A stretch of 64,000 nucleotides of DNA, taken from contig NZ_CP137624.1 in assembly GCF_033880585.1 (NCBI RefSeq), positions 3,383,501 to 3,447,500 of the forward strand, in the 5' to 3' direction. Below the pieces are notes generated by a model, which saw only the letters and a list, made by a program, of their open reading frames with translations, ran no database searches and was not told the origin of the DNA. Source of the stretch: Lysinibacillus louembei. GTDB taxonomy: Bacteria; Bacillota; Bacilli; Bacillales_A; Planococcaceae. The position numbers were made by a program, and so were the translations under genes. Positions 27,679-34,982 of this stretch are shown one piece after another. The stretch's first letter is position 1. Every line of letters begins with the position of its first letter.

Positions 27679-28911
27679 TTAAGATAAGTATTCGCCCTCT
27701 TTAATAATGCCAGCTTTGCGATCCTCTGCCTCAAGCTTTAAAGCAGTTGGTACAGATAACTTATAAGCTAAGTATATCGCAATAACGCCCGCTAAAAACT
27801 TCCCTGCGATTACTGGTAAAATAATCGTTGGTTGGAAATTTGCTGTAAATGATAAATGATCTCCTAATAAGAAGGCTGAACACACACCAAATGCGATATT
27901 GATTACTTTATCTTTTGGTGGCATATCACGTACGAGTGTAAACATCGCTAAAATATTGGCAACTGTTGCTAAAAGACCCGCACTTCCTGCTGCTGATAAA
28001 CCAAGTTTTCCACCCATTGCCTCTAATGGCTTTGAAGCATATTTACGAATTAAGTACACCATTGGGAACGCACCTGCTAGCATAATCCCGATATAACCAG
28101 CCGTTTCTAATGCACGGAATTGGTCAATTTCATCTGCCATGATTGGATCAAAGCCCCATGCGCCAAATATCTTTGTGAAAAGCCCTGTGAAAATTTCGAC
28201 AATTGAAAGTACTAATACAATTTTAATCCCTGCATCCATAAGGCGTCCAAATAGCATAAATCCTGTAATCATCATATTTGGAATCAATTTTAAACCAAGT
28301 GCAATTAAAATAACAAAAATAAATAGCGGTAATAAATTAATTAAAATTTGCAAAACGGAAATGGCAAATACATATGTAGGTGCCTCTGTCGTGCTAATTA
28401 CTTCGCGAACTTCCGTGTTAAATGCCACAATCATAATAGATGAAATGAATGCACCAATCGGAATTGTTAGTACCCCAGCCATAATACCTAACGACATATA
28501 TTTATGGTCGCGCTTGTCCAACATCGCAAGTCCCATTGGAATAGAGAAAACGATCGTTGCTCCCGACATAAAGCCAACTACTAACGCCATAACCCAGCCT
28601 TCATAGGAAGTTTTTAATGCGTTTGCTAGCTGATAACCACCCATGTCTGAGGCTAAAATTGTTGTTGCAGCAATTGCTGGGTCAGCCCCGATCACTTCAA
28701 AAATTGGGCTTATAAAATTACTTATAAACCAAGTTAAATATGGAATAGCTGCCATAATACCCGCAGCAGGTACGAAAATATGACCTACTGTATGTAAACC
28801 ATTCATGAACTCTTTCCCAATTCCATATTCAGCATCTCGGATTGCACCGATTGCTCCTAAAACTGCACAAATCATAATAATATAAACAATGACTGTTCCT
28901 ATCATTTCCAT
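27679..28911 (-). CDS. eutH: Ethanolamine transporter EutH
   Basis: Integral membrane ethanolamine permease of 410 residues with about ten hydrophobic helices. Family segments include ILASDMGGYQLANAL and LLGDHLSFTANFQP. The start is ATG 28911 (MEMIGTVIVYIIMI); the GTG four codons upstream forms part of the ribosome binding site AAAGGGGTG. It is the first gene after the antitermination-type terminator, so its expression should depend on EutV. Confidence 0.92.
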   Translation of the reverse strand: MEMIGTVIVYIIMICAVLGAIGAIRDAEYGIGKEFMNGLHTVGHIFVPAAGIMAAIPYLTWFISNFISPIFEVIGADPAIAATTILASDMGGYQLANALKTSYEGWVMALVVGFMSGATIVFSIPMGLAMLDKRDHKYMSLGIMAGVLTIPIGAFISSIMIVAFNTEVREVISTTEAPTYVFAISVLQILINLLPLFIFVILIALGLKLIPNMMITGFMLFGRLMDAGIKIVLVLSIVEIFTGLFTKIFGAWGFDPIMADEIDQFRALETAGYIGIMLAGAFPMVYLIRKYASKPLEAMGGKLGLSAAGSAGLLATVANILAMFTLVRDMPPKDKVINIAFGVCSAFLLGDHLSFTANFQPTIILPVIAGKFLAGVIAIYLAYKLSVPTALKLEAEDRKAGIIKEGEYLS

Positions 28912-28946
28912 AGATTTACACACCCCTTTTTTGTTTTATCTATATA

Positions 28947-28990
28947 AAAAAGGCGCATTAAAGAAAATATTTTTTCTTTAAGCGCCTTTG
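28947..28990 (-). terminator. Strong terminator between eutV and eutH
   Basis: An 18-bp stem with one bulged base (minus-strand arms AAAGGCGC-TTAAAGAAAA and TTTTCTTTAA-T-GCGCCTTT) followed by a T run. It starts right after the eutV stop and would stop transcription before eutH unless prevented. Confidence 0.9.
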
Positions 28991-28994
28991 CTTA
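28979..28994 (-). promoter_or_regulatory. ANTAR-type antiterminator hairpin (EutV target)
   Basis: On the minus strand a 5-bp stem TAAGC/GCTTA closes the hexaloop AAAGGC. Loop position 1 is A and position 4 is G, the two bases conserved in EutV-binding hairpins of Enterococcus. The hairpin shares its 3' half with the first arm of the eutV-eutH terminator, so the two structures exclude each other. A matching upstream P1 hairpin was not clearly found. Confidence 0.6.
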
Positions 28995-29570
28995 GCTATT
29001 TACTTGTTGTGTATTAAGTATTTGTTGTGCGATTTGCACCATTTCCTGCTGTGTCCGCATGCTTTCATTACGGATTTTTTTATAAGCCTGGTCTTCGCTA
29101 ATATTTTCTAACTGCATTAGGAGCCCCTTTGCTCGCTCAATGACTTTACGTTTTTCCATTTGATGTTGTGCTTGTAGCAATTTGCCATTTAAACGGTCAA
29201 ATTTCTCAATTTGATGAAAAGCGACTTCCAACGCTGGCAGCACATTTTTCTCCGAGAATGGCTTCATTACATAACCGAGCACATTATCCTGCTTCATATA
29301 GGATAGCAGCTCTTTTTCACTATAAGCTGAAATGAAAAGAATCGGTATGCCAAACTGCTGTTCAATAATTTTACTTGCTTTCAAGCCGTCTAATTTAGGC
29401 ATTTTAATATCCATTAATATTAGCTGCGGACGATAGAGATGTGCTAGTTCAATTGCCGTTTCTCCATTTTTTGCATGTGCTACAACCTCGTAGCCGTTAT
29501 CTTCCAAAATAAATTGCAAATCAATTGCAATAAGCGATTCATCTTCAACAATCATTACTTTCCTAGTCAT
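28992..29570 (-). CDS. eutV: ANTAR-domain response regulator EutV
   Basis: Two-component response regulator acting on RNA. The 192 residues have a receiver domain (1-120) with the phosphorylation site Asp54 in ILMDIKMP and acidic residues D10 and E11. A short coiled linker and a C-terminal ANTAR domain (about 130-188, KRKVIERAKGLLMQ) follow. Homologous EutV binds dual hairpins and stops terminator formation. It overlaps eutW by eight bases, the cognate kinase, and directly precedes a terminator with an ANTAR-like hairpin. Confidence 0.93.
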   Translation of the reverse strand: MTRKVMIVEDESLIAIDLQFILEDNGYEVVAHAKNGETAIELAHLYRPQLILMDIKMPKLDGLKASKIIEQQFGIPILFISAYSEKELLSYMKQDNVLGYVMKPFSEKNVLPALEVAFHQIEKFDRLNGKLLQAQHQMEKRKVIERAKGLLMQLENISEDQAYKKIRNESMRTQQEMVQIAQQILNTQQVNS

Positions 29571-30987
29571 TTAGAATAAATACCTCCTCACATACAGGGA
29601 ACTGAATTTGAGTATGTGTACCTCTATCGCTAGGGATAATCGTAAAAGTACCCGCTAGATCATATTCAACAAGCCGTGTAACAATTTCCATACCTAATGA
29701 TGGCTTTGCTTCATGCATACCAACACCGTTGTCGGAAATATGAAGCGATACAGCCGCATTTTCTTGGCAAAAATGAATGCTGATTAAACCTTCTTGATGA
29801 CTTGTAAAAGCATATTTTAATGCATTTTGCACTAATTCACAAATGATAATCGCAAGCGACACCGCTTTTTTAGAATGACAAAACAGCTGCAAATTATCGT
29901 GTTGAACGTGTAATTGAACATTTGCTGTATGTGCTGTATCCATCATTTTGTTGCCAATTTTTTTCGCTAATGCAATAACATCTACCTTTTCCTCTGCGTT
30001 ATCCTCATTTTCTAAAATAAGCTCATATACGGAAGAAATGCTATAAATTCGATTTAGTGCTTCTTGGAAAGCCGCTGTGTGTGATGCTGACACAGCGTTA
30101 CGCATTTGCAGGCGTAGTAAGCTTGTTACCGTTTGCAAATTATTTTTCACACGATGATGAATTTCACGAATGGCGAAGGTTTTCATCATCAGCTCATTTT
30201 CTTTCAATTTCAGCTCTGTCAAATCATGAATAATAAGCAATGTCACCTTGTCGCTTTGATTGCGAATCGGTATCTTTTTAACGATAAATGATTTTCCATC
30301 TACAGTAATTTCTAAAAAAAAGACATCGTCGTCTTGATTATAAACTTGCTGTAAAAATGGAAAAATTTCATCTAGTGCTATATTATCAAATGAATCTCGT
30401 CCTGATAGCTCAGATATAAAGCGGTAGCCAGCAGGATTCGTATAAATCACTTTATTTTCATGATTTGTTAAAATAATCGACTCTACTAATAAATCAGAAA
30501 CAACAGGCACTGGCTGAAAATCAGGCTTTACGATATGCTCAATCAATGCAAATGGCATTTGTTGAACAACTTCATCGCTCTTCTCTTGTGCTTCCATCCG
30601 CTTTTCCTTAATTAACACAGCAATCACTTGTTCATCGTCATTAAAAATAGGGATGACATGCTGCTCAACTGTAATTCCTTCTTGTGTGATTGCCCTAGAA
30701 ACAGAAGCCTTCTCCCCTTTTCGAAAAGCAGAAAATACAGCTGGTTCAAAGCTTTCAAAAACAATTTTGCCAATTACAGATTGTTCGTATAAATGATTTT
30801 GCCCTTTAGGAAATGCTTCAGCTACGACAATCGCATGAGATTGGTTGTCCACCATACAGTCAATAAACATATAGCATTCTGCCAATTCAGCATAATATGC
30901 AAGTGTAGTTTCTAGTTGTTGCAGCTTTGCAATATCTGATATAGATAGATTCGTATATTTTCTACAAAGCTTTTCTATTTTTGACAG
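29563..30987 (-). CDS. eutW: Ethanolamine sensor histidine kinase EutW, probable CTG start
   Basis: Sensor kinase that detects ethanolamine and phosphorylates EutV. It has an N-terminal sensor domain, a PAS-like region (about 165-255) and a HisKA_2/HATPase end with IREIHHRVKNNLQTV (phospho-acceptor His) and ISDNGVGM. From the first common start codon (TTG 30885) the protein would be 440 residues and lack its beginning. The frame stays open upstream, and the only start-like codon after the in-frame stop is CTG 30987, eight bases after GGGGG. This gives 474 residues and a helical start (SKIEKLCRKYTNLS) as in other EutW proteins. Confidence 0.88.
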   Translation of the reverse strand: MSKIEKLCRKYTNLSISDIAKLQQLETTLAYYAELAECYMFIDCMVDNQSHAIVVAEAFPKGQNHLYEQSVIGKIVFESFEPAVFSAFRKGEKASVSRAITQEGITVEQHVIPIFNDDEQVIAVLIKEKRMEAQEKSDEVVQQMPFALIEHIVKPDFQPVPVVSDLLVESIILTNHENKVIYTNPAGYRFISELSGRDSFDNIALDEIFPFLQQVYNQDDDVFFLEITVDGKSFIVKKIPIRNQSDKVTLLIIHDLTELKLKENELMMKTFAIREIHHRVKNNLQTVTSLLRLQMRNAVSASHTAAFQEALNRIYSISSVYELILENEDNAEEKVDVIALAKKIGNKMMDTAHTANVQLHVQHDNLQLFCHSKKAVSLAIIICELVQNALKYAFTSHQEGLISIHFCQENAAVSLHISDNGVGMHEAKPSLGMEIVTRLVEYDLAGTFTIIPSDRGTHTQIQFPVCEEVFILND

Positions 30988-31040
30988 GCCAAATACCCCC
31001 TGTTACAAAATACACAAATTTGTACTGAATTTTTGTCATT

Positions 31041-31070
31041 ATTATACCCATAACATTATTCAATTTTCAA
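31041..31070 (-). promoter_or_regulatory. Sigma-A-type promoter for eutW-eutV
   Basis: Minus-strand -35 TTGAAA (31070-31065) and -10 TATAAT (31046-31041) with an 18-base spacer, giving a leader of about 50 bases to the eutW start. This is the likely main promoter of the eut locus. Confidence 0.65.
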
Positions 31071-31154
31071 TAGCAATTTGTTTTTTATGAACAAAAATTA
31101 TGCATTTTTAAGAATTTTATCGATTTAACTAACTATAAAGCAATAAAACGCAAA

Positions 31155-31189
31155 ACACCCCGATTTTTACAATGTAAAAATCGGGGTGT
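31155..31189 (-). terminator. Terminator after rpsU
   Basis: Perfect 16-bp stem ACACCCCGATTTTTAC / GTAAAAATCGGGGTGT with a 3-base loop; the minus-strand tail is TTTGCGTTTT. It insulates rpsU from the eut locus. Confidence 0.85.
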
Positions 31190-31255
31190 ATCATTGTTGT
31201 CTGCTCAGTGAATCATCAAATTGCGTGTTTTGAACGTAGGGATTTTAGGAAAAAA

Positions 31256-31429
31256 TTACCACTTACGTTTACGTGCAGCTTCTGATTTCTTTTTACGTTT
31301 TACGCTAGGTTTTTCGTAGAACTCGCGCTTTCTAACTTCTTGAATTGTACCACTTTTTGATACAGTACGTTTGAAGCGGCGAAGAGCATCTTCAAGCGAT
31401 TCGTTTTTGCGAACGACAGTTTTTGACAT
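31256..31429 (-). CDS. rpsU: 30S ribosomal protein S21
   Basis: Small basic ribosomal protein of 57 residues, start [18 protein letters not shown], end EAARKRKW. The start is ATG 31429 after ribosome binding site GGAGGGA; the frame continues eight codons upstream without a better site. In B. subtilis rpsU is followed by yqeY; here it is followed by a terminator and the eut locus. Confidence 0.97.
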   Translation of the reverse strand: MSKTVVRKNESLEDALRRFKRTVSKSGTIQEVRKREFYEKPSVKRKKKSEAARKRKW

Positions 31430-31464
31430 CTCTCTTTCCCTCCCTCCGAACACACGTCAATACA

Positions 31465-31486
31465 ACACTAACAACTTCGTTAGTGT
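31465..31486 (-). promoter_or_regulatory. Hairpin in the rpsU leader
   Basis: Perfect 8-bp stem ACACTAAC / GTTAGTGT with loop AACTTC, located about 5-10 bases after the expected transcription start of rpsU and about 35 bases before its ATG. It may stabilise the mRNA or take part in autoregulation by S21; there is no direct evidence. Confidence 0.45.
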
Positions 31487-31496
31487 GTACTAGAGA

Positions 31497-31525
31497 ATTA
31501 TAACTTAATATATGCTTTCAGTCAA
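31497..31525 (-). promoter_or_regulatory. Sigma-A promoter of rpsU
   Basis: Minus-strand -35 TTGACT (31525-31520) and -10 TATAAT (31502-31497) separated by 17 bases, close to consensus; the leader is about 60 bases. Confidence 0.8.
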
Positions 31526-31549
31526 CAGAAACTATATAAATCAATTATA

Positions 31550-31615
31550 CCTCCGTGTCACTATATTCAGATTTTCTTCAAGCAAGCTTGTAAAATCTGC
31601 GATAGCTAACGGAGG
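31550..31615. repeat. 66-nt hairpin element between deoC and rpsU
   Basis: Nested inverted repeats: CCTCCGT/ACGGAGG at the ends, then ATAG/CTAT, then CAGATTTT/AAAATCTG, with CAAGC/GCTTG near the loop. The 8-nt word AATTATAC occurs on both sides (31543-31550 and 31619-31626) like a target duplication. There is no T run, so it is not a typical deoC terminator; it could be a miniature dispersed element or an mRNA-end structure. Confidence 0.5.
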
Positions 31616-31648
31616 CTGAATTATACTTTCATAAAAATCGTGCCAGTA

Positions 31649-32320
31649 TTAATAATTAGATTCAGAAGTTAAACCATTCATAATTGCTACACCTGAGCTT
31701 GCGCCAATACGTGTTGCTCCGTGCTCCACCATTTTTTTCATATCGTCTAAATTACGAACACCACCAGATGCTTTTACACCTAGCTCTGGCCCTACAGTTT
31801 TGCGCATTAATGCGATATCCTCAGCTGTTGCACCACCTGTCGAAAAGCCTGTAGAAGTTTTTACGAAGTCCGCACCAGCTTCAACAGATAATTGACATGC
31901 TTTTATCTTTTCTTCCTCTGTCAGTAGGCATGTTTCAATAATTACCTTTACAAGCGTTCCGTTTGCAGCCTCTACAACCGCCTTAATATCCTCACGTACA
32001 AGCTCATATTCACCATTTTTTAATGCGCCAATATTAATAACCATATCAATTTCACCCGCACCGTTTGCAATCGCATCTTTTGTTTCAAATGCTTTTGTTG
32101 CAGAAGTAGATGCACCTAATGGGAAGCCGATTACCGTACATACTTTCACATCCGTGCCTGTTAAAAGCTCTGTACTATATTTCACCCATGTTGGATTCAC
32201 ACAAACAGAGGCAAAATCATATTGCTTTGCTTCTTCACAAATTTTCGCAATTTGCTCGCGTGTCGCATCTGCCTTTAATAAAGTGTGGTCAATCATTTTT
32301 GCATAATTTTGAGTCATCAT
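31649..32320 (-). CDS. deoC: Deoxyribose-phosphate aldolase
   Basis: TIM-barrel aldolase that splits 2-deoxyribose 5-phosphate to acetaldehyde and glyceraldehyde 3-phosphate in nucleoside catabolism. The 223 residues have [13 protein letters not shown] at the start, the Schiff-base lysine in DFVKTSTGF, and VKASGGVR. Two ATGs in tandem (32320 and 32317) follow ribosome binding site AAGGAG. It appears to be a single-gene unit with an 18-bp palindrome in its promoter region, next to a locus that consumes acetaldehyde. Confidence 0.95.
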   Translation of the reverse strand: MMTQNYAKMIDHTLLKADATREQIAKICEEAKQYDFASVCVNPTWVKYSTELLTGTDVKVCTVIGFPLGASTSATKAFETKDAIANGAGEIDMVINIGALKNGEYELVREDIKAVVEAANGTLVKVIIETCLLTEEEKIKACQLSVEAGADFVKTSTGFSTGGATAEDIALMRKTVGPELGVKASGGVRNLDDMKKMVEHGATRIGASSGVAIMNGLTSESNY

Positions 32321-32339
32321 GATCGCTCCTTAAAAATAT

Positions 32340-32357
32340 TAGTTGTCCGTACAACTA
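32340..32357. promoter_or_regulatory. Perfect 18-bp palindrome upstream of deoC, candidate operator
   Basis: TAGTTGT-CCGT-ACAACTA, a 7-4-7 inverted repeat 20-37 bases before the deoC start and overlapping a TATAGT that could be its -10. The size and position fit an operator for a GntR-like repressor; the regulator is unknown and not encoded nearby. Confidence 0.5.
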
Positions 32358-32393
32358 TATCATAGTTTGTCTATAAATGCGTTATTTTATATA

Positions 32394-32420
32394 AAAAAGC
32401 GAGGATTTCTCCTCACTTTT
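32394..32420 (-). terminator. Terminator after the UvrA-like gene
   Basis: Stem AAAAG-N-GAGGA / TCCTC-N-CTTTT with a 4-base loop and minus-strand tail TTTTTTAT, seven bases after the stop codon. Confidence 0.8.
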
Positions 32421-32426
32421 CTAAAA

Positions 32427-34679
32427 CTAGCTTATTGCAGTTAAATGCTTCGCTGTAATTGAACGCTCACAATTTATGATATTTGCTGGTGGTCCTTCAT
32501 ATAAAATTTCACCGCCACCAATTCCACCTTCTGGACCCATATCAATAATCCAGTCGCTATGGCGAATTACATCTAAATTATGTTCAATAACAATAACCGT
32601 GTTTCCTTTGTCAACAAGTGTATTCATAATATTTAAAATTGTCGCTACATCTGACATATGTAAGCCTGTTGTTGGCTCATCTAAAATATATAAATTGCCC
32701 TTCGTTGACATTTCCTTCGCGAGCTTTAAACGCTGGCATTCCCCGCCTGACAAAGTGTTAAGTGGTTGTCCTAGCGTTAAATAGGATAAGCCTACCGTAT
32801 TTAAGCTTGTTAATTTGCGCTTAATATCCTTCGCCTCGAAAAATTCTACCGCCTCTGCTACAGTCATATCCATTACATCGACAATATTTTTATCTTTATA
32901 CGTGTATTGTAGCACTTCTTGTTTATAGCGTGTTCCATTACATTGTGTACATACAACCTCAGCTTTATCCATAAACGATAAATTTAATTCTACCGTTCCT
33001 GTACCACCACAGCTTTCACAGCCACCCGTTGAATTATAGCTAAACAGCCCTGCATCTACCCCATTGGCATCAGAAAAGGCTTTGCGAATGGAATTCATCA
33101 CGCCTGTATAGGTCAATGGGTTTGAGCGACTATTTGCATGGACAGCACTTTGATCGATGCGAATGGCCTCAGGATATTTTTTTGCAAACACTTCATGTAC
33201 AAGCGTGCTTTTTCCTGAGCCAGCTACACCAGTAACCGCCGTCAATACACCTGTTGGCACTCGCAAGCTAACATTTTTCAAATTGTGCAATGTGCTTTTG
33301 TCACTCTCTAAAAATTCGGTAGCAGGACGTGGATTCGCTTTGATTGTTGCTTCCGATTTTAAATATTGTGCCGTTAGCGTATCTGCTTTTAACAGCTCCT
33401 CGTAGCTACCACTAAACATAATTTGCCCACCATGTGAACCAGCAGCTGGACCAACATCAATCACATGATCTGCAATTTGAATGACATCTGGGTCATGCTC
33501 TACAACTAAAACCGTATTACCTTTATCGCGTAGCTTAATAAGCAAATCATTTAAGCGATAGACATCGTGTGGATGCAAGCCTGTACTCGGCTCATCAAAA
33601 ATATAGATTAAGCCTGTTAAATTGCTTGATAAATATTTGACCATTTTTACACGCTGCGATTCCCCACCTGATAATGTTGGCATTTCGCGCGTTAACGTCA
33701 TATAGCCAAGCCCGATATCGCATAAGCTTTGCAGTCTTTCTGTAATTCCTACAACTAGCTCCTTTGCTAAAGGCTCTTCAATTTTTTGCAAAACTGCCAT
33801 CAATTCATCTAGCTGCATCGCCGTCATATCATAAATCGAATGACCTAAAATTTTTGAAGAAAGCACTTGCTCATTATAGCGTTTACCATCGCATGTTGGG
33901 CAGCTACACATCGTTGTAAATTGCTCTAATTTACTTGCGGCCGCCTTTGTTGTATCTTTATCCGTTTTGACATTTTGGCGCATAAACTTTACTGCAATAC
34001 CTTCATAAGTGGCATTTATTTCGCTGTTTTGATACGTTACTGTTACTTTTTGCGGCTCTGCATACATTAATTGATGCAGCTCTTGCTCGGTGTAATCTTG
34101 TATTTTTTTGTCATTGTCGAAGAAGCCTGATTCTGCATATGCCTTCCATTGCCACGTGCCTACACCAAAGCCTGGTAGCAAAATAGCTCCGTCATTTAAT
34201 GATTTTTCTTTATTTAATGTTGTGTCGATGTTCAATGTGATAATTTTACCAATGCCTTCACATTGCAAACACATGCCGCTCGGATCATTAAAGGAATAAG
34301 CATTTCCATAGCCGATGCTCGGCGTAGCAAAGCGTGAAAATAATAGTCTTAACAGTGAATTGATATCTGTTGCAGTGCCTAATGTTGAACGTGCATTACC
34401 ACCGAAGCGCTTTTGGTCAACGACAATCGCTGTCGATAAATTATGAATTGCATCCGCCTCAGGTCTGCGGTATTTTGGCAAAAATGTGCGGACAAAGCTA
34501 CTATACGTTTCATTCAATTGACGCCCTGCTTCTTGCGCCACTGTATCAAAAACGATAGATGATTTTCCTGAACCTGATACCCCTGCGAAAACAGTGAGTT
34601 TCCCTTTCGGAATTTGCAGGCTAACATTTTTCAAATTGTTTTCTCTCGCATTGACAATTTCAATATACGTTTGCTCCAT
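32427..34679 (-). CDS. UvrA-like ABC-class ATPase (excinuclease subunit A paralogue)
   Basis: Soluble protein of 750 residues with two ABC ATPase modules. Walker A motifs are GVSGSGKSS and GVAGSGKST; signatures are LSGGESQR and LSGGECQR; zinc-finger cysteines occur as CLQC, CPTC, CESC and CTQC. It is about 190 residues shorter than housekeeping UvrA, mostly in the N-terminal part where the UvrB-binding domain lies. It thus belongs to the UvrA2/DrrC-like group linked to resistance against DNA-binding drugs or to damage tolerance. Function beyond that is not certain. Ribosome binding site AAAGGAGG. Confidence 0.88.
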   Translation of the reverse strand: MEQTYIEIVNARENNLKNVSLQIPKGKLTVFAGVSGSGKSSIVFDTVAQEAGRQLNETYSSFVRTFLPKYRRPEADAIHNLSTAIVVDQKRFGGNARSTLGTATDINSLLRLLFSRFATPSIGYGNAYSFNDPSGMCLQCEGIGKIITLNIDTTLNKEKSLNDGAILLPGFGVGTWQWKAYAESGFFDNDKKIQDYTEQELHQLMYAEPQKVTVTYQNSEINATYEGIAVKFMRQNVKTDKDTTKAAASKLEQFTTMCSCPTCDGKRYNEQVLSSKILGHSIYDMTAMQLDELMAVLQKIEEPLAKELVVGITERLQSLCDIGLGYMTLTREMPTLSGGESQRVKMVKYLSSNLTGLIYIFDEPSTGLHPHDVYRLNDLLIKLRDKGNTVLVVEHDPDVIQIADHVIDVGPAAGSHGGQIMFSGSYEELLKADTLTAQYLKSEATIKANPRPATEFLESDKSTLHNLKNVSLRVPTGVLTAVTGVAGSGKSTLVHEVFAKKYPEAIRIDQSAVHANSRSNPLTYTGVMNSIRKAFSDANGVDAGLFSYNSTGGCESCGGTGTVELNLSFMDKAEVVCTQCNGTRYKQEVLQYTYKDKNIVDVMDMTVAEAVEFFEAKDIKRKLTSLNTVGLSYLTLGQPLNTLSGGECQRLKLAKEMSTKGNLYILDEPTTGLHMSDVATILNIMNTLVDKGNTVIVIEHNLDVIRHSDWIIDMGPEGGIGGGEILYEGPPANIINCERSITAKHLTAIS

Positions 34680-34711
34680 GGAAGTTCCTCCTTTAAAAGT
34701 GATGCTTTCTA

Positions 34712-34740
34712 ACTTTAGCGTAAGTTGAAAGAGATGGCAA
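34712..34740 (-). promoter_or_regulatory. Probable promoter of the UvrA-like gene
   Basis: Minus-strand -35 TTGCCA (34740-34735) and -10 TAAAGT (34717-34712), 17-base spacer, followed by a small inverted repeat AACTT/AAGTT over the -10 region. Confidence 0.45.
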
Positions 34741-34783
34741 GAATGAGCTAGAGAAAAGCTGCGTGAATTTTTAGAGGGATTAT

Positions 34784-34876
34784 TTATCTGCGATTTTTAA
34801 AAATATATCTGCGTTTTACGTAGAGTTATCTGCGAAAATTGCTAGGTTATCTGCGAATTTCTAGCACTTATCTGCG
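34784..34876. repeat. Five-unit array with exact 21-nt period before the UvrA-like gene
   Basis: The word TTATCTGCG (second unit ATATCTGCG) starts at 34784, 34805, 34826, 34847 and 34868, always 21 bases apart, with variable AT-rich 12-base spacers. Together with the terminator and promoter on its sides this fills the 303-base gap 34680-34982. In 34877-34942 only degenerate relics such as TTGCTGCG are seen. Confidence 0.9.
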
Positions 34877-34942
34877 TTTCACAAAATATCAAGGGCTTGC
34901 TGCGATACATCGGCGCTTTTTAGAAATATATCAGTACCTTGC

Positions 34943-34975
34943 AAAAAAAACACAGCCTACGCAATGTAGACTGTG
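34943..34975 (-). terminator. Terminator after mtaB
   Basis: Stem CACAG-N-CTAC / GTAG-N-CTGTG with a 5-base loop; the minus-strand tail is a run of eight T. Confidence 0.85.
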
Positions 34976-34982
34976 CTTTCTC

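Noticed and set aside
31550-31615. Hairpin element considered as the deoC terminator
   Set aside because: No T run follows on the minus strand and the stem is interrupted by several internal loops.
34877-34942. Possible sixth unit of the 21-nt array (TTGCTGCG near 34897)
   Set aside because: It is out of register with the 21-nt spacing and was treated as a degenerate relic.
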